Source: Saprospiraceae bacterium (lineage in GTDB: Bacteria; Bacteroidota; Bacteroidia; Chitinophagales; Saprospiraceae). Taken from it: a stretch of 51,058 nt of DNA. The position numbers were made by a program, and so were the translations under genes. The notes under the pieces are model-generated. The model searched no databases. It was not told the DNA's origin and saw nothing but the letters and a program-made list of their open reading frames with translations. The stretch spans positions 1-51,058 of the forward strand of contig JANQLV010000026.1 in assembly GCA_028280415.1 (NCBI GenBank), given 5' to 3'. Of this stretch, positions 36,001-45,291 are shown piece after piece (within the stretch, counting starts at the first letter, position 1; each line of letters starts with the position of its first letter).

Positions 36001-37704
36001 TTATTTTTGGATCACGACTTTTTTATTAAAGATGCCACGATCTGTTTCTAAACGCAGTACATAGATTCCATTGTTTAAATAACCAAACTCTAATAACATA
36101 GAATCTGGCACCTGTTTATTATATTGCCATTGTAATTTACCACTGACATCGTAAAGCTTCAAACCATCAATATTGGTATTGTCAGTTTTTAGATTAAAAA
36201 TACCTGTAGAGGGGTTTGGGAAAATTTCAATTCTGGAAGGCTCAATTTCCTGTACATCAGTGATAATCCCGCACCAACTATTGAATTGCATATCGTACAT
36301 CTGCTTGACTCGTTCAATATCGGAATACATCTGATTGATTAAATGCTGTTGATTATTGGAAAAACTATAGCGATGAAAGGTATAAGCCATATCTATGTCA
36401 ACGACTTCACCGGGTTCAAAATGGCCTATCTTAGTAGAACCAATGACTTTTCGATCTGCATCAAAAGAGAATGCTTGTTTCATGGACCAGCCTAAAGGAT
36501 CATAGGGATTATCGGGAAAAGCGTGATTGACATAATCCGTGCTATTTGGATCATAACCATCATTGCCGTAAGTTAATCTGACACCATCTGCAAAACTGCC
36601 GGTCATATAGTTGTAAAATTGTTGGGCAATTTCCGGGAAACCATTACCAATGGGTGGTGGCCAATTTGCTTGATTATTGAAATACATGAAATAATCCATC
36701 TCCCGGTTTAAAAACTGCGCGGACTGTACAGGCAAATCATAAGCATAAGTGTTTAGCCCCTGACAATCGAGCGGTGAACTTTCTCCATCCAGGTCATCTG
36801 AGTTATGAACAAAAAAAGCATTTTGCTCCGGTACACTACCCATAAAATCATCCGTAAAGCAGCCCAGGTCGAAATCTGCCCATAATGCTACATGAAAAGA
36901 GTCTAATGCTTCATTTGATTTATTGATGATCCTGTGGCGGGTATAAACGCTACGGTCGAGTTGAGGATTTTGAAAACAATCAAAACTCCAGGTAGTTAAC
37001 TGAACCTCGGCCTTAATCGGGATACCATTAGTTTGAGTATGAATGGTATTATCATTAAATACGGTCCAGTTGATAGAAGCTGGCGTAAATTCCGGAATAG
37101 TGTTTGGCGGATGCGGATAATCTCCTTGATCCGGATTGTAAATACCATCGCCATTGAAATCATAAAATGGGGCATAGTCGCTGGTCATATCCGGTAAAGG
37201 AAAAGAGTTGTAAAAATAAAACGACAAATTGCCTTTCCCTGGCCATTTAAAAATACTGTCGATCGGATGATCAATGACACCATTATCTGCAAAGTCGGCT
37301 TTATGTGCTTCGATATCTGCTTTGTTCACTTTCCAGATTTTATTAAAATTTTCGCAATTTGCTTCATTGATTGTCCCATCCGGATTAAGTGGCCCGCTGG
37401 TATAATCGAAGCTCCCGGATGACCGGCCAAAAGTTTGAGCTGCGAGCTTTAAGCTTCCTTCGGCATCGAAGCCACCCATCCAGAGGCCTACCGCGAAAAA
37501 GGTAGACTTGGGCAATTCTTCATCGACAGGGACAATAAATTGCCCCTCATCGCCATCCCAAAACAAGTCACCTCCATTGGAAATCACCGTCCGGATACTA
37601 TTGCCATCTTGAGTCTGCAAAGCACTGGGTTGCACACATTGGCCGGGTAAAATAGAAGAATAGAGCAAGAAGAAAGCAAAAAGCAGTAAAAATTTAGTTT
37701 CCAT
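36001..37704 (-). CDS. Large secreted protein with T9SS sorting domain
   Basis: A 567-residue exported protein of unknown function. Signal peptide METKFLLLFAFFLLYSSILPGQ. The body is rich in aromatic and acidic residues, with a calcium-loop-like segment YDFNGDGIYNPDQGDYP (181-197) and another DGDEGQF near 50. Text-like modules such as SFDCFQNPQLDRSVYTRHRI and FHVALWADFDLGCFTDDFMG suggest a large beta-sandwich. The last 75 residues (IEIFPNPSTGIFNLKTDN ... GIYVLRLETDRGIFNKKVVIQK) are a type A sorting domain. Similar long proteins occur singly in many Bacteroidota, but I cannot assign a role. A strong hairpin lies in its upstream region and a terminator follows. Confidence 0.75.
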   Translation of the reverse strand: METKFLLLFAFFLLYSSILPGQCVQPSALQTQDGNSIRTVISNGGDLFWDGDEGQFIVPVDEELPKSTFFAVGLWMGGFDAEGSLKLAAQTFGRSSGSFDYTSGPLNPDGTINEANCENFNKIWKVNKADIEAHKADFADNGVIDHPIDSIFKWPGKGNLSFYFYNSFPLPDMTSDYAPFYDFNGDGIYNPDQGDYPHPPNTIPEFTPASINWTVFNDNTIHTQTNGIPIKAEVQLTTWSFDCFQNPQLDRSVYTRHRIINKSNEALDSFHVALWADFDLGCFTDDFMGSVPEQNAFFVHNSDDLDGESSPLDCQGLNTYAYDLPVQSAQFLNREMDYFMYFNNQANWPPPIGNGFPEIAQQFYNYMTGSFADGVRLTYGNDGYDPNSTDYVNHAFPDNPYDPLGWSMKQAFSFDADRKVIGSTKIGHFEPGEVVDIDMAYTFHRYSFSNNQQHLINQMYSDIERVKQMYDMQFNSWCGIITDVQEIEPSRIEIFPNPSTGIFNLKTDNTNIDGLKLYDVSGKLQWQYNKQVPDSMLLEFGYLNNGIYVLRLETDRGIFNKKVVIQK

Positions 37705-37746
37705 TTTTGAAGTTTAGTGATTAAGCGATGGAGCAATAAGAACTAT

Positions 37747-37779
37747 AGTAGCAGTCTCTGGGGACAGAGACTTACTACT
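37747..37779. promoter_or_regulatory. Strong hairpin in the leader region of the T9SS protein gene
   Basis: AGTCTCTG (37753-37760) and CAGAGACT (37765-37772) pair around GGGA. AGTAG and CTACT continue the stem beyond a small internal loop, giving 13 pairs. It lies 43 bases upstream of the minus-strand ATG. Lack of a U-run on either side argues against a terminator; it may stabilise the mRNA or bind a regulator. Confidence 0.4.
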
Positions 37780-38000
37780 TAGCTCTATTGGCTTCGATCA
37801 TCTAATCGCGCAGTGAAATAAATTGGTTCGTGAAAATTTGGTATGATGATGTTGACCGAAGCGCAGTTTTCAATAACTTTATCATTTTCAAATCTAACAG
37901 CTTGATTTGCTTTTAAAAAACCGGAATTTTCTAAAATGTCAGGTTTTTAAAGTAAGTCTAAAATCGATTTTTGAATTCGTAATAAATCGATACTTAATTG

Positions 38001-38008
38001 TATCTTTG
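38001..38008 (+). promoter_or_regulatory. -10 box of purM
   Basis: TATCTTTG, an exact TAnnTTTG match, 36 bases before the purM ATG. A TTG lies 27 bases upstream, longer than the usual spacing, so the -33 element is doubtful. Confidence 0.5.
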
Positions 38009-38044
38009 CAGCCTGCTTAGCTAATCTTTTGGAATTTTAAAATT

Positions 38045-39220
38045 ATGTCTGACCAATATAAATATGATTTAAGGGGAGTATCCGCTACAAAGGATGAAGT
38101 ACATGCTGCGATTAAAAATCTGGACAAAGGGCTTTATCCCACGGCTTTTTGCAAGATTATGCCTGATGTAGCCGGAGGAGACCCGGATTATTGCAATTTG
38201 ATGCACGCTGATACGGCAGGAACCAAAACCAGCCTGGCCTATTTGTATTGGAGGGAAACGGGAGATGTAAATGTTTGGAAGGGGATTGCTCAGGATGCAA
38301 TTGTAATGAATCTGGATGATATGGCTTGTGTAGGCTGTACACAGGGAATTTTGCTCTCTTCGACCATTGGACGTAATAAGCGTTTGATTAGCGGAGAGGT
38401 GATCAGTACCATTATTAATGCAGCTAATGAGTTTTTGGAAATGCTTCGTCCCTTTGGAGTTGATGTTCATTTAGCCGGAGGGGAGACAGCCGATGTTGGT
38501 GATATCGTCAGAACGATTGATGTTGGATATACCGCTTTTGCCAGAATGAAAAAATCCGATCTGGTGGTCAACGATATCAAAGCGGGTGATGTTATTGTTG
38601 GCTTTTCTTCCAGTGGCCAGGCTAGTTACGAAACGGCTTATAATGGTGGGATGGGAAGTAATGGACTGACCTCAGCCAGACATGATGTTTTGTCAAAAAT
38701 ATACGGCGAACAATATCCGGATAGCTTCGATCCGCAAATGCCTCCGGAAGTAGCTTATATCGGCAGCAAAAAATTAACGGATAAAATTGATATTGATGGA
38801 TTGGGAGGACTGGATGTTGGCAAGCTCATTTTATCGCCGACCCGTACTTATCTCCCGTTGATCCAAAAGCTGCTTTCAGAATTACATCCTGCAATCAACG
38901 GTATGATTCACTGTACCGGAGGCGGACAAACCAAGGTGAACAAGTTTATTAAAAATAAGCATATAATTAAAGATAATCTGTTAAACACGCCTCATCTGTT
39001 TCAATTAATACAGGCAGAATCCGGTACCGGCTGGAAAGAAATGTATCAGGTTTTCAATATGGGACATCGTTTGGAAGTATACCTGCCCGAATCACATGCC
39101 CAACAAGTTATTGACATTGCCAAATCATTTAATATCGAAGCGCAGATTATTGGGCGGGTGGAAGCATACGAAGGAGAGCAAGTCACGGTAGAGAGTCCGT
39201 ACGGGACATTTGTTTATTAA
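38045..39220 (+). CDS. purM: Phosphoribosylformylglycinamidine cyclo-ligase (AIR synthase), long form
   Basis: A 391-residue PurM-superfamily ATP-dependent ligase of purine synthesis, expected to make aminoimidazole ribonucleotide. Family features: HADTAGTKTSLAYLY (N-terminal phosphate/ATP region), QDAIVMNLDDMACVG (metal/ATP binding), LAGGETADVGDIVRTIDVG, and GFSSSGQASYETAYNGGMGSNGLTSARHD. GGGQTKVNKFIKN near 297 lies in the C-terminal domain. It is about 45 residues longer than E. coli PurM, as in the divergent form common in Bacteroidota that is often annotated AIR synthase-related. The assignment rests on this resemblance. guaA, another purine gene, lies 2.1 kb downstream on the same strand. 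Confidence 0.8.
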   Translation: MSDQYKYDLRGVSATKDEVHAAIKNLDKGLYPTAFCKIMPDVAGGDPDYCNLMHADTAGTKTSLAYLYWRETGDVNVWKGIAQDAIVMNLDDMACVGCTQGILLSSTIGRNKRLISGEVISTIINAANEFLEMLRPFGVDVHLAGGETADVGDIVRTIDVGYTAFARMKKSDLVVNDIKAGDVIVGFSSSGQASYETAYNGGMGSNGLTSARHDVLSKIYGEQYPDSFDPQMPPEVAYIGSKKLTDKIDIDGLGGLDVGKLILSPTRTYLPLIQKLLSELHPAINGMIHCTGGGQTKVNKFIKNKHIIKDNLLNTPHLFQLIQAESGTGWKEMYQVFNMGHRLEVYLPESHAQQVIDIAKSFNIEAQIIGRVEAYEGEQVTVESPYGTFVY

Positions 39221-39352
39221 AAGTAAAGATCGAAAAAGAAAGAAGCCTCGACGGAAAAAACCGGATCGCGAATCAGATTATCTTGTAAAAAGAGATTTTT
39301 TAGCCTGCTATTGATAAATTAGGGGCTGGTTTTTCATATAAAAAATGTTGTT

Positions 39353-41170
39353 GTGCATTGGTATTACAAAACCTTGTTGCTCCTTGCACTTTCATTAGGA
39401 GCTGCTCCAGCGACTATTTCCGCAACGTTTGCAGAACAGAATACTTTTTTAAAAGGGAAAGTAGACAATCCGAAAGTACAGCAATTAGCTTTGTATTTCT
39501 ATCGGGATTATATTTCGATGGACGAAGAAATCTTTTACATTCCCCTTGATTCTAATCAGCAATTTTCCATCAAGTTTAAACTTAGTGAACCCGCATTGGG
39601 GAAACTGATCTATAAAAGTGAAGAGATTCCTCTTTTCATGGAACCGGGAAACTATTTGGAACTGACTATTGATGATACCTCATCTCCGCTAAGTATTAAT
39701 TTTGAAGGAACTGGTTCGGCTGAAAACACCTTTTTTACCAGCTTTTACAGAAAATTTGAATACGCTATCAATGATGGGCTTTTTTATGAACTCATAGGAA
39801 AGGCTCCCTTGATTTTCAAAACTGCACTGGATAAAAAGCGGAACGAAAAATGGGCTTATTTCAATTCCTATACACCATTTTTTAAAAAACAGTTTTCCGC
39901 CGCTTTTAAGCAGTATATATATGCAGAAATCGATTATTGCTGGGCTTACTATTTGTTGCGATATCGACAAGAGCATGCCTCGACTGATAAATCTTCTTTT
40001 CCGGATTTACCGGATAGCTATTTTGATTTCCTTAATGAAATATTGATTTCTAATGATCAGGCACTGAATAATCGGCATTATTTATTTTTTCTGGATCAAT
40101 ATTTATTATTTAAAAAACAAATGCTCCACACTATGGGAAAGTTATCATTGAATACTACCCAAATAAGGATTACAGCTCCGAGCATGCTTTTACTTTCCGA
40201 ACCGGAAAGGCCTCCGGTACTACGGCAGCTTAATCAGGGAGAATCATTGCAATACCTTAAGGAGAAATCTGATTTTCGTTCAAAAGTCATGATTAAAGAG
40301 GTGCTGTACGAGGATTATTGGTATAAAGTCAGAACTGTAGATGGCCTGGTCGGCTGGATCATTGGAGCAGGGGCGACCTTTGAAGAACAAGCGGATAGCT
40401 TTTCGGTCAATATGAGGGAATTGCTCTACGGGAAGACCAAAGAATATCAGATGGCTCGGGACCTTTACAGGCGTTTACCTTTGGAGAATAAAGAAAATTC
40501 TGAAAAGGCAATAGAAGAATTGATCTTTCTAAAAGTAGATGAACGATATTTAAACAAGGTCAAAAATGCTTTTGATAAACTGTATCCCGAAAAGGAAATT
40601 GCCTATGATACAATTAATTACCTGGTATTTGACGAGCCCACAGTAATTAAGCAGGATGAATGGGGAAATAATATGCCGGATGTGTCGGCGATGAATGCTT
40701 ATAGCAGGTATCAATTGCAAGGTGTTGAAGATCGGCAAAATCAGCTTTCCTATGCCAGTAATTTCTCTTTGACAGATATTAATGGTCAATTGGTTTCCCT
40801 GTCGGATTTGAGGGGGAAAGTGATTTATCTGGACTTTTGGGCGAGCTGGTGTACCCCCTGCATTTACCAGATGAAAAACAGCCGCATTTGGAAATCAAAA
40901 TTTGATAAAAAAGAAGTCGCTTTCGTTTATGTATCCCTGGATGAGCAAAAGGAACAATGGCAGTCTTTCGTGAATCGACAGGGATTTGATGGAATTCACC
41001 TTTTTGCAAAAGGAGCGTATCAATCCCAAATTGCCCAAAATTATAGGGTTGATAAGCTTCCCTGCCTTTACATTATCGACCAAAAAGGCCGAATTGTTTA
41101 TAATTCCACTAAAGAGCAATTGTATATGAGCAGTGAAGATTTTATTCGCTATTTACTTTCGTTTGAGTGA
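39353..41170 (+). CDS. Exported protein with SH3-like and C-terminal thioredoxin-fold (TlpA-like) domain
   Basis: A 605-residue exported protein. The frame opens with GTG at 39353 followed by a signal peptide (MHWYYKTLLLLALSLGAAPATISA); an ATG at 39345 is in another frame. The N-terminal 200 residues resemble the beta-rich region found before thioredoxin domains in Bacteroidota (FLKGKVDNPKVQQLALYFY, LGKLIYKSEEIPLFMEPGNYLELTI). An SH3-like stretch lies at about 270-345 (YWYKVRTVDGLVGWIIG). The C-terminal 140 residues are TlpA/thioredoxin-like, with LDFWASWCTPC and the redox pair Cys500/Cys503, and VDKLPCLYIIDQKGRI with the cis-Pro loop changed to LPC. It probably reduces or isomerises disulfides of envelope proteins. 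SH3 plus thioredoxin in one chain is an unusual pairing. Confidence 0.8.
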   Translation: MHWYYKTLLLLALSLGAAPATISATFAEQNTFLKGKVDNPKVQQLALYFYRDYISMDEEIFYIPLDSNQQFSIKFKLSEPALGKLIYKSEEIPLFMEPGNYLELTIDDTSSPLSINFEGTGSAENTFFTSFYRKFEYAINDGLFYELIGKAPLIFKTALDKKRNEKWAYFNSYTPFFKKQFSAAFKQYIYAEIDYCWAYYLLRYRQEHASTDKSSFPDLPDSYFDFLNEILISNDQALNNRHYLFFLDQYLLFKKQMLHTMGKLSLNTTQIRITAPSMLLLSEPERPPVLRQLNQGESLQYLKEKSDFRSKVMIKEVLYEDYWYKVRTVDGLVGWIIGAGATFEEQADSFSVNMRELLYGKTKEYQMARDLYRRLPLENKENSEKAIEELIFLKVDERYLNKVKNAFDKLYPEKEIAYDTINYLVFDEPTVIKQDEWGNNMPDVSAMNAYSRYQLQGVEDRQNQLSYASNFSLTDINGQLVSLSDLRGKVIYLDFWASWCTPCIYQMKNSRIWKSKFDKKEVAFVYVSLDEQKEQWQSFVNRQGFDGIHLFAKGAYQSQIAQNYRVDKLPCLYIIDQKGRIVYNSTKEQLYMSSEDFIRYLLSFE

Positions 41171-41351
41171 GTTTGCTTTTTAATTGTTCAGGGTTCAAGG
41201 GATAAATAGTTTTACCTGTTCAACTGCTTGTCTTCCGGCCTGTTTTTGTCTGAAAAGCACCGTAATTTGCCAGCTAAATAAGCATATAGTCACCTAATCC
41301 TCTCTCTTTAAAAAGCCCTGTCCGGATACCAAAAAATCCTAGCCGAATCAT

Positions 41352-41359
41352 TATATTTG
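41352..41359 (+). promoter_or_regulatory. -10 box directly before guaA
   Basis: TATATTTG ends 4 bases before the guaA ATG (41364), which would place the transcript start at or next to the start codon. No Shine-Dalgarno sequence fits in the gap. No -33 TTG is visible at the usual distance. Confidence 0.45.
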
Positions 41360-41363
41360 CCGG

Positions 41364-42902
41364 ATGAATGAGAAGATAGTAATTTTGGATTTCGGATCCC
41401 AGTACACACAGCTCATCGCACGTCGTGTCCGGGAGCTTAATATCTATAGTGAAATAGTTCCCTACAACAAATTACCTGATCTGGATGCTGGAATTAAGGC
41501 CGTGATTCTTTCCGGAAGCCCCTTTTCCGTGACGGATGAAAAAGCCCTGAAAGTGAATCTGGACGATTTTATAGGTAAAATTCCGGTTTTGGGGATTTGT
41601 TACGGAGCGCAATATATTGCAGATTATTACGGTGGGCGCGTACAGCGTTCTGAAAAAAGGGAATATGGAAAAGCCAACCTTAGTGGTTTTGAAGCCGACG
41701 ATCCTTTTCTGAAAAATATCTCTAAAGACTCCCAGGTTTGGATGTCTCACGGGGATACAATCATGGAAGTCCCAACAGATTTTAAACTATTGGCTCATAC
41801 TGAAAGCATCCCCGTTGCGGCTTTTCGGTCTAACGGGAATTTTGAGCAGCCGGTTTACTGCATCCAGTTCCATCCGGAAGTTTCTCATAGTTTGGAAGGG
41901 AAGCAGTTGCTGAAAAACTTTCTGATAGATATTGCTGGCTGTAAAGGTAATTGGACCCCCGCATCTTTTGTTGAGGATACGGTTGTTGAATTGAAGAAAA
42001 AAATTGGAACGGATAAGGTGTTGATGGGGCTATCCGGTGGGGTGGATTCGACGGTAGGAGCCATGCTCTTGCATAAAGCGATAGGCAAAAATCTTTTCTG
42101 CTTTTTTATTGATAATGGTTTACTCCGGAAGAACGAGTTTCAGGATGTGCTTGCTTCGTACGAAGGCATGGGGCTTAATGTGATTGGGGTGGACGCTCGG
42201 CAGCGCTTTTGGGATGAACTCAAGGGCCTAAGCGATCCCGAAGGTAAGCGCAAAGTGATCGGCAGAGTTTTTATTGAAGTTTTTGAAGAAGAAGCAAATA
42301 AACTGGAAGGAATCGAATGGTTGGGACAAGGGACGATTTATCCGGATGTGATTGAATCCGTTTCGGTACATGGACCATCGGTGACGATCAAATCCCATCA
42401 TAATGTCGGAGGTTTACCGGACCATTTACAACTTAAGATTGTTGAACCACTGCGTATGTTATTCAAGGATGAAGTGCGTAGAGTAGGGGCGGAGTTAGCT
42501 ATTCCAAATGAGATTTTGAGACGACATCCTTTCCCCGGGCCGGGCTTGGGCATTCGAATTCTGGGAGATATTACTCCCGAAAAAGTAGCTTTATTACAAG
42601 AAGCAGATGCTATTTTTATAAATAATTTAAAAAAATACGACCTTTACGATAAGGTATGGCAGGCAGGAACCGTTCTTTTACCGGTTCAATCCGTTGGGGT
42701 GATGGGCGATGAGCGCACTTACGAGCAAACAGTGGTTTTGCGATCCGTCGACTCTCTGGATGGTATGACTGCTGAGTGGAGTAAACTTCCACATGATTTC
42801 CTGGCTACTGTATCGAGCGAGATTATCAATAATGTAAAAGGTATAAACAGAGTAGTTTATGACATCAGTACAAAACCTCCGGCTACGATTGAGTGGGAAT
42901 AG
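41364..42902 (+). CDS. guaA: GMP synthase (glutamine-hydrolysing)
   Basis: A 512-residue enzyme that aminates XMP to GMP using glutamine and ATP, the last step of guanine nucleotide synthesis. The N-terminal class I amidotransferase has [15 protein letters not shown] (catalytic Cys near 78) and the His/Glu pair in QFHPEVSHS. The ATP pyrophosphatase P-loop is [18 protein letters not shown] (about 222-239). The dimerisation domain contains [16 protein letters not shown] and the terminal [10 protein letters not shown] is diagnostic. Length is normal. The last 44 bases overlap the start of the next gene, and four more genes follow closely, so it probably heads an operon. Confidence 0.97.
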   Translation: MNEKIVILDFGSQYTQLIARRVRELNIYSEIVPYNKLPDLDAGIKAVILSGSPFSVTDEKALKVNLDDFIGKIPVLGICYGAQYIADYYGGRVQRSEKREYGKANLSGFEADDPFLKNISKDSQVWMSHGDTIMEVPTDFKLLAHTESIPVAAFRSNGNFEQPVYCIQFHPEVSHSLEGKQLLKNFLIDIAGCKGNWTPASFVEDTVVELKKKIGTDKVLMGLSGGVDSTVGAMLLHKAIGKNLFCFFIDNGLLRKNEFQDVLASYEGMGLNVIGVDARQRFWDELKGLSDPEGKRKVIGRVFIEVFEEEANKLEGIEWLGQGTIYPDVIESVSVHGPSVTIKSHHNVGGLPDHLQLKIVEPLRMLFKDEVRRVGAELAIPNEILRRHPFPGPGLGIRILGDITPEKVALLQEADAIFINNLKKYDLYDKVWQAGTVLLPVQSVGVMGDERTYEQTVVLRSVDSLDGMTAEWSKLPHDFLATVSSEIINNVKGINRVVYDISTKPPATIEWE

Positions 42903-44325
42903 CGTTTTACTTGTTCTATTTGCTTTAATCATTGGTTTTTCTTCCTGTGATGCTTTTCGAAAAGCACAAACAGATGATAAGCGGGCCGAAGATCGCAAGG
43001 AGTTGGATGAAGTGCAGGGCGAAGGACGCTATAATCCCGAAACCGGAGAGTACGAGCCGAGTACTTCTATTAATAGCGAAGTCGATACCGTCAATTGGAC
43101 CGTAGATCCGGATGAAGCTCCTCCAATTGGTTCTGATGCAACCCCCGTCGATGAATCTGTAGACCCGGTTACCGGAGACCCCCTTGATGAAGGTTCGGGA
43201 GAAAAACTGTCTAAATATCGCGTGGCAGTACTCCTGCCTTTCTTTACCAATCGTTTTACCGACGGTGATAACATTGATAATGCTTCCTTATCGGCGATTA
43301 ATTTCTATGGGGGAATGAAAATCGCATTCGAAGAACTTTCTCGCCAGGGCCTCGATATTGAAGCTACAATACACGATACCAAAGGTTCTGAAAGCACTAC
43401 TGCAACCTTGATGGCCAGCCCCGAAGTAAATAATGCACATTTAATTATCGGACCTTTTCGAAAAAATAACATCAGGCTAGCTGCGGAGAAAGCAAAAGCT
43501 TTGCGAACTCCTTTCGTTTCTCCAATTAGCGCCAGTTCGGGAGTGACGAAAGACAATCCATATTTTATACAGGTTAGTCCCTATTTGCAAACACATTGTC
43601 AGGCAATCACCCGTCATGCCAAAGAGCGCTATCGAACGGATCAGATCGTACTCGTTGCGCGTAATAAGAAAGCAGAGATTTCGCGCTTTGATTATTTCCA
43701 GCAGGAAAACAAGAAAATCGAAGGATCGGATGATGCAAAGCCTTTTCAGGAATATATCATCACCGGCGAAGAAATGAATTTTGACGATATTGATGTCGGT
43801 CCATACCTCAATGATAATGATACAACAGTGTTTATCGTGCCATCTTTCTCGAACAAAAATTTCATTTATGGCCTTTTGTTGCAAATTTATAATACCAAGG
43901 GGAATAGTGAAGTAGTGATTTATGGCCTGCCTCAGTGGATGGGCTTCGAACCACCCAGTTATGATTATTATGAATTGCTCAATTTGCACGTGAGCAGTGC
44001 AAATTATGTAGATGAAGATATGGAAGAAGTCAAAAATTTCCAACGGAAGTATTTTGAGAAATACGGTACAATCCCGAATGATAAAGCCTATAGTGGATAT
44101 GATGTGACGATGTATTTTGGGAAAATGCTGGATAAGTACGGAACAAAATTTCAGGAAAAAATTGATGCAGAACAAGCGGCTTATCTGAATTCTACCTTCG
44201 AGTTTATACGGGAAGTTCCGCTGGCGGCAGCATTACAGGAAGACTTTAGTAAAACCAATCTATACGAAAATAAACATGTATACATCCTTAAGTTTGATGA
44301 TTATATGTTTAAAAAGGCAGAATGA
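42859..44325 (+). CDS. Periplasmic-binding-protein-like lipoprotein
   Basis: A 488-residue predicted lipoprotein. The ATG at 42859 gives a basic N-terminus ([10 protein letters not shown]), a hydrophobic segment and FSSC with Cys30; a TTG at 42889 is possible but loses the basic residues. An acidic, proline-containing linker (about 32-110) precedes a type 1 periplasmic-binding fold: [79 protein letters not shown], and a second lobe to the C-terminus. This is the fold of branched-chain amino-acid and amide-binding proteins (and LpoA-like proteins), but no permease is adjacent. It overlaps guaA by 44 bases and the next gene by 4, implying translational coupling. Confidence 0.8.
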   Translation: MTSVQNLRLRLSGNSVLLVLFALIIGFSSCDAFRKAQTDDKRAEDRKELDEVQGEGRYNPETGEYEPSTSINSEVDTVNWTVDPDEAPPIGSDATPVDESVDPVTGDPLDEGSGEKLSKYRVAVLLPFFTNRFTDGDNIDNASLSAINFYGGMKIAFEELSRQGLDIEATIHDTKGSESTTATLMASPEVNNAHLIIGPFRKNNIRLAAEKAKALRTPFVSPISASSGVTKDNPYFIQVSPYLQTHCQAITRHAKERYRTDQIVLVARNKKAEISRFDYFQQENKKIEGSDDAKPFQEYIITGEEMNFDDIDVGPYLNDNDTTVFIVPSFSNKNFIYGLLLQIYNTKGNSEVVIYGLPQWMGFEPPSYDYYELLNLHVSSANYVDEDMEEVKNFQRKYFEKYGTIPNDKAYSGYDVTMYFGKMLDKYGTKFQEKIDAEQAAYLNSTFEFIREVPLAAALQEDFSKTNLYENKHVYILKFDDYMFKKAE

Positions 44326-45287
44326 GCCTCAAACTCATGACGAGCGTACTAAACTTTCTTTTGATAGTATTAATTGCGGGAGTTTATCTTATGATTTCCT
44401 CTTGTAAATACGATGCTGTCAAAGAGCAGAGGACTAATGCAAAACCGGTTTCTGAGCTAATTGCTACTACTGACCTTTCTGAAAAAAAGCAGCCGATAAA
44501 AAAAGACAGCCTTCCAAAAGACTTGGGCTATGCTTTTAATCCGAATGAAAATACGCTAAGACTCAATGATTTAATTGCCCCGCCGGAAAAATACGAACGA
44601 CTAAGAGTAGAGAATAATTCTTTTGCAGAATGGTTGAGGTTTTTACCGGTAAAGCCTGAAGCCAGCCCGGTTCGCCTGTTCAATGGCGAGTTAAAACCAA
44701 ACCAGAATATTCATGCCGCGGTAGTAGATATTGATGTCGGGAAAAGAGATTTGCAGCAATGTGCAGACGCTGTGATGCGACTCAAGTCAGAATATCATTA
44801 CAGCCGTAAAGAGTATGCCCGGATTCATTTTAATTTTACGAGCGGGCATAAAGTTGCTTTTGATGATTGGGCAAAAGGCAGGAAACCCCGGATTTCGGGT
44901 AATAATGTAACTTTTTCGAGCCCTGCGGGAGCAGCGGATTATTCCTATTCCAATTTTAAAAAATATATGATTCAGATTTTTAGCTATGCCGGAACCGCTT
45001 CATTGAGTAAAGAACTGGATGCAGTTGACTTAGATCAGATGCGGATCGGAGATGTTTTTATTCAGGGAGGATTTCCCGGACATGCGGTGCTGGTCATGGA
45101 TATGGCTGAAAATGAGCAGGGGGAAAAATTGTTTTTGCTGGCTCAAAGTTATATGCCTGCACAGGATATTCACATTTTAAAAAATTTTAATGAACCTGAT
45201 ATAAGCCCCTGGTATCGACTCGATTTTGAAAATAACCTGCTTACGCCGGAATGGACCTTTGACAGGAATGATTTAAAAAGATTTTAG
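44322..45287 (+). CDS. DUF4846-family lipoprotein
   Basis: A 321-residue predicted lipoprotein with a signal segment ending LMISSC (Cys28). The mature region contains NSFAEWLRFLPVKPEASPVRLFNGELK, CADAVMRLKSEYHYSRKEYARIHFNFTSGHKVAFDDWAKGRKP and VFIQGGFPGHAVLVMDMAEN. The FNFTSG...DWAxGxRP and GHAVLVMD elements match DUF4846 from memory. Some members are thought to resemble papain-like or NlpC-type folds because of the GHA motif, but no catalytic Cys can be named here. Its ATG overlaps the stop of the binding-protein gene (ATGA), so the two are probably translated together. Confidence 0.75.
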   Translation: MSLKLMTSVLNFLLIVLIAGVYLMISSCKYDAVKEQRTNAKPVSELIATTDLSEKKQPIKKDSLPKDLGYAFNPNENTLRLNDLIAPPEKYERLRVENNSFAEWLRFLPVKPEASPVRLFNGELKPNQNIHAAVVDIDVGKRDLQQCADAVMRLKSEYHYSRKEYARIHFNFTSGHKVAFDDWAKGRKPRISGNNVTFSSPAGAADYSYSNFKKYMIQIFSYAGTASLSKELDAVDLDQMRIGDVFIQGGFPGHAVLVMDMAENEQGEKLFLLAQSYMPAQDIHILKNFNEPDISPWYRLDFENNLLTPEWTFDRNDLKRF

Positions 45288-45291
45288 GATA

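Larger units (their letters stand above)
37705..38044. other. Divergent spacer with a hairpin and the purM promoter
   Basis: 340 bases between divergent genes. It holds the hairpin at 37747-37779 close to the T9SS gene and a TATCTTTG box at 38001 before purM. Nothing else stands out. Confidence 0.5.

Noticed and set aside
43477-44175. Antisense open frame inside the binding-protein gene (232 codons)
   Set aside because: Its repeated Ile/Phe/His content mirrors the sense codons of a real gene, with no promoter or start context.
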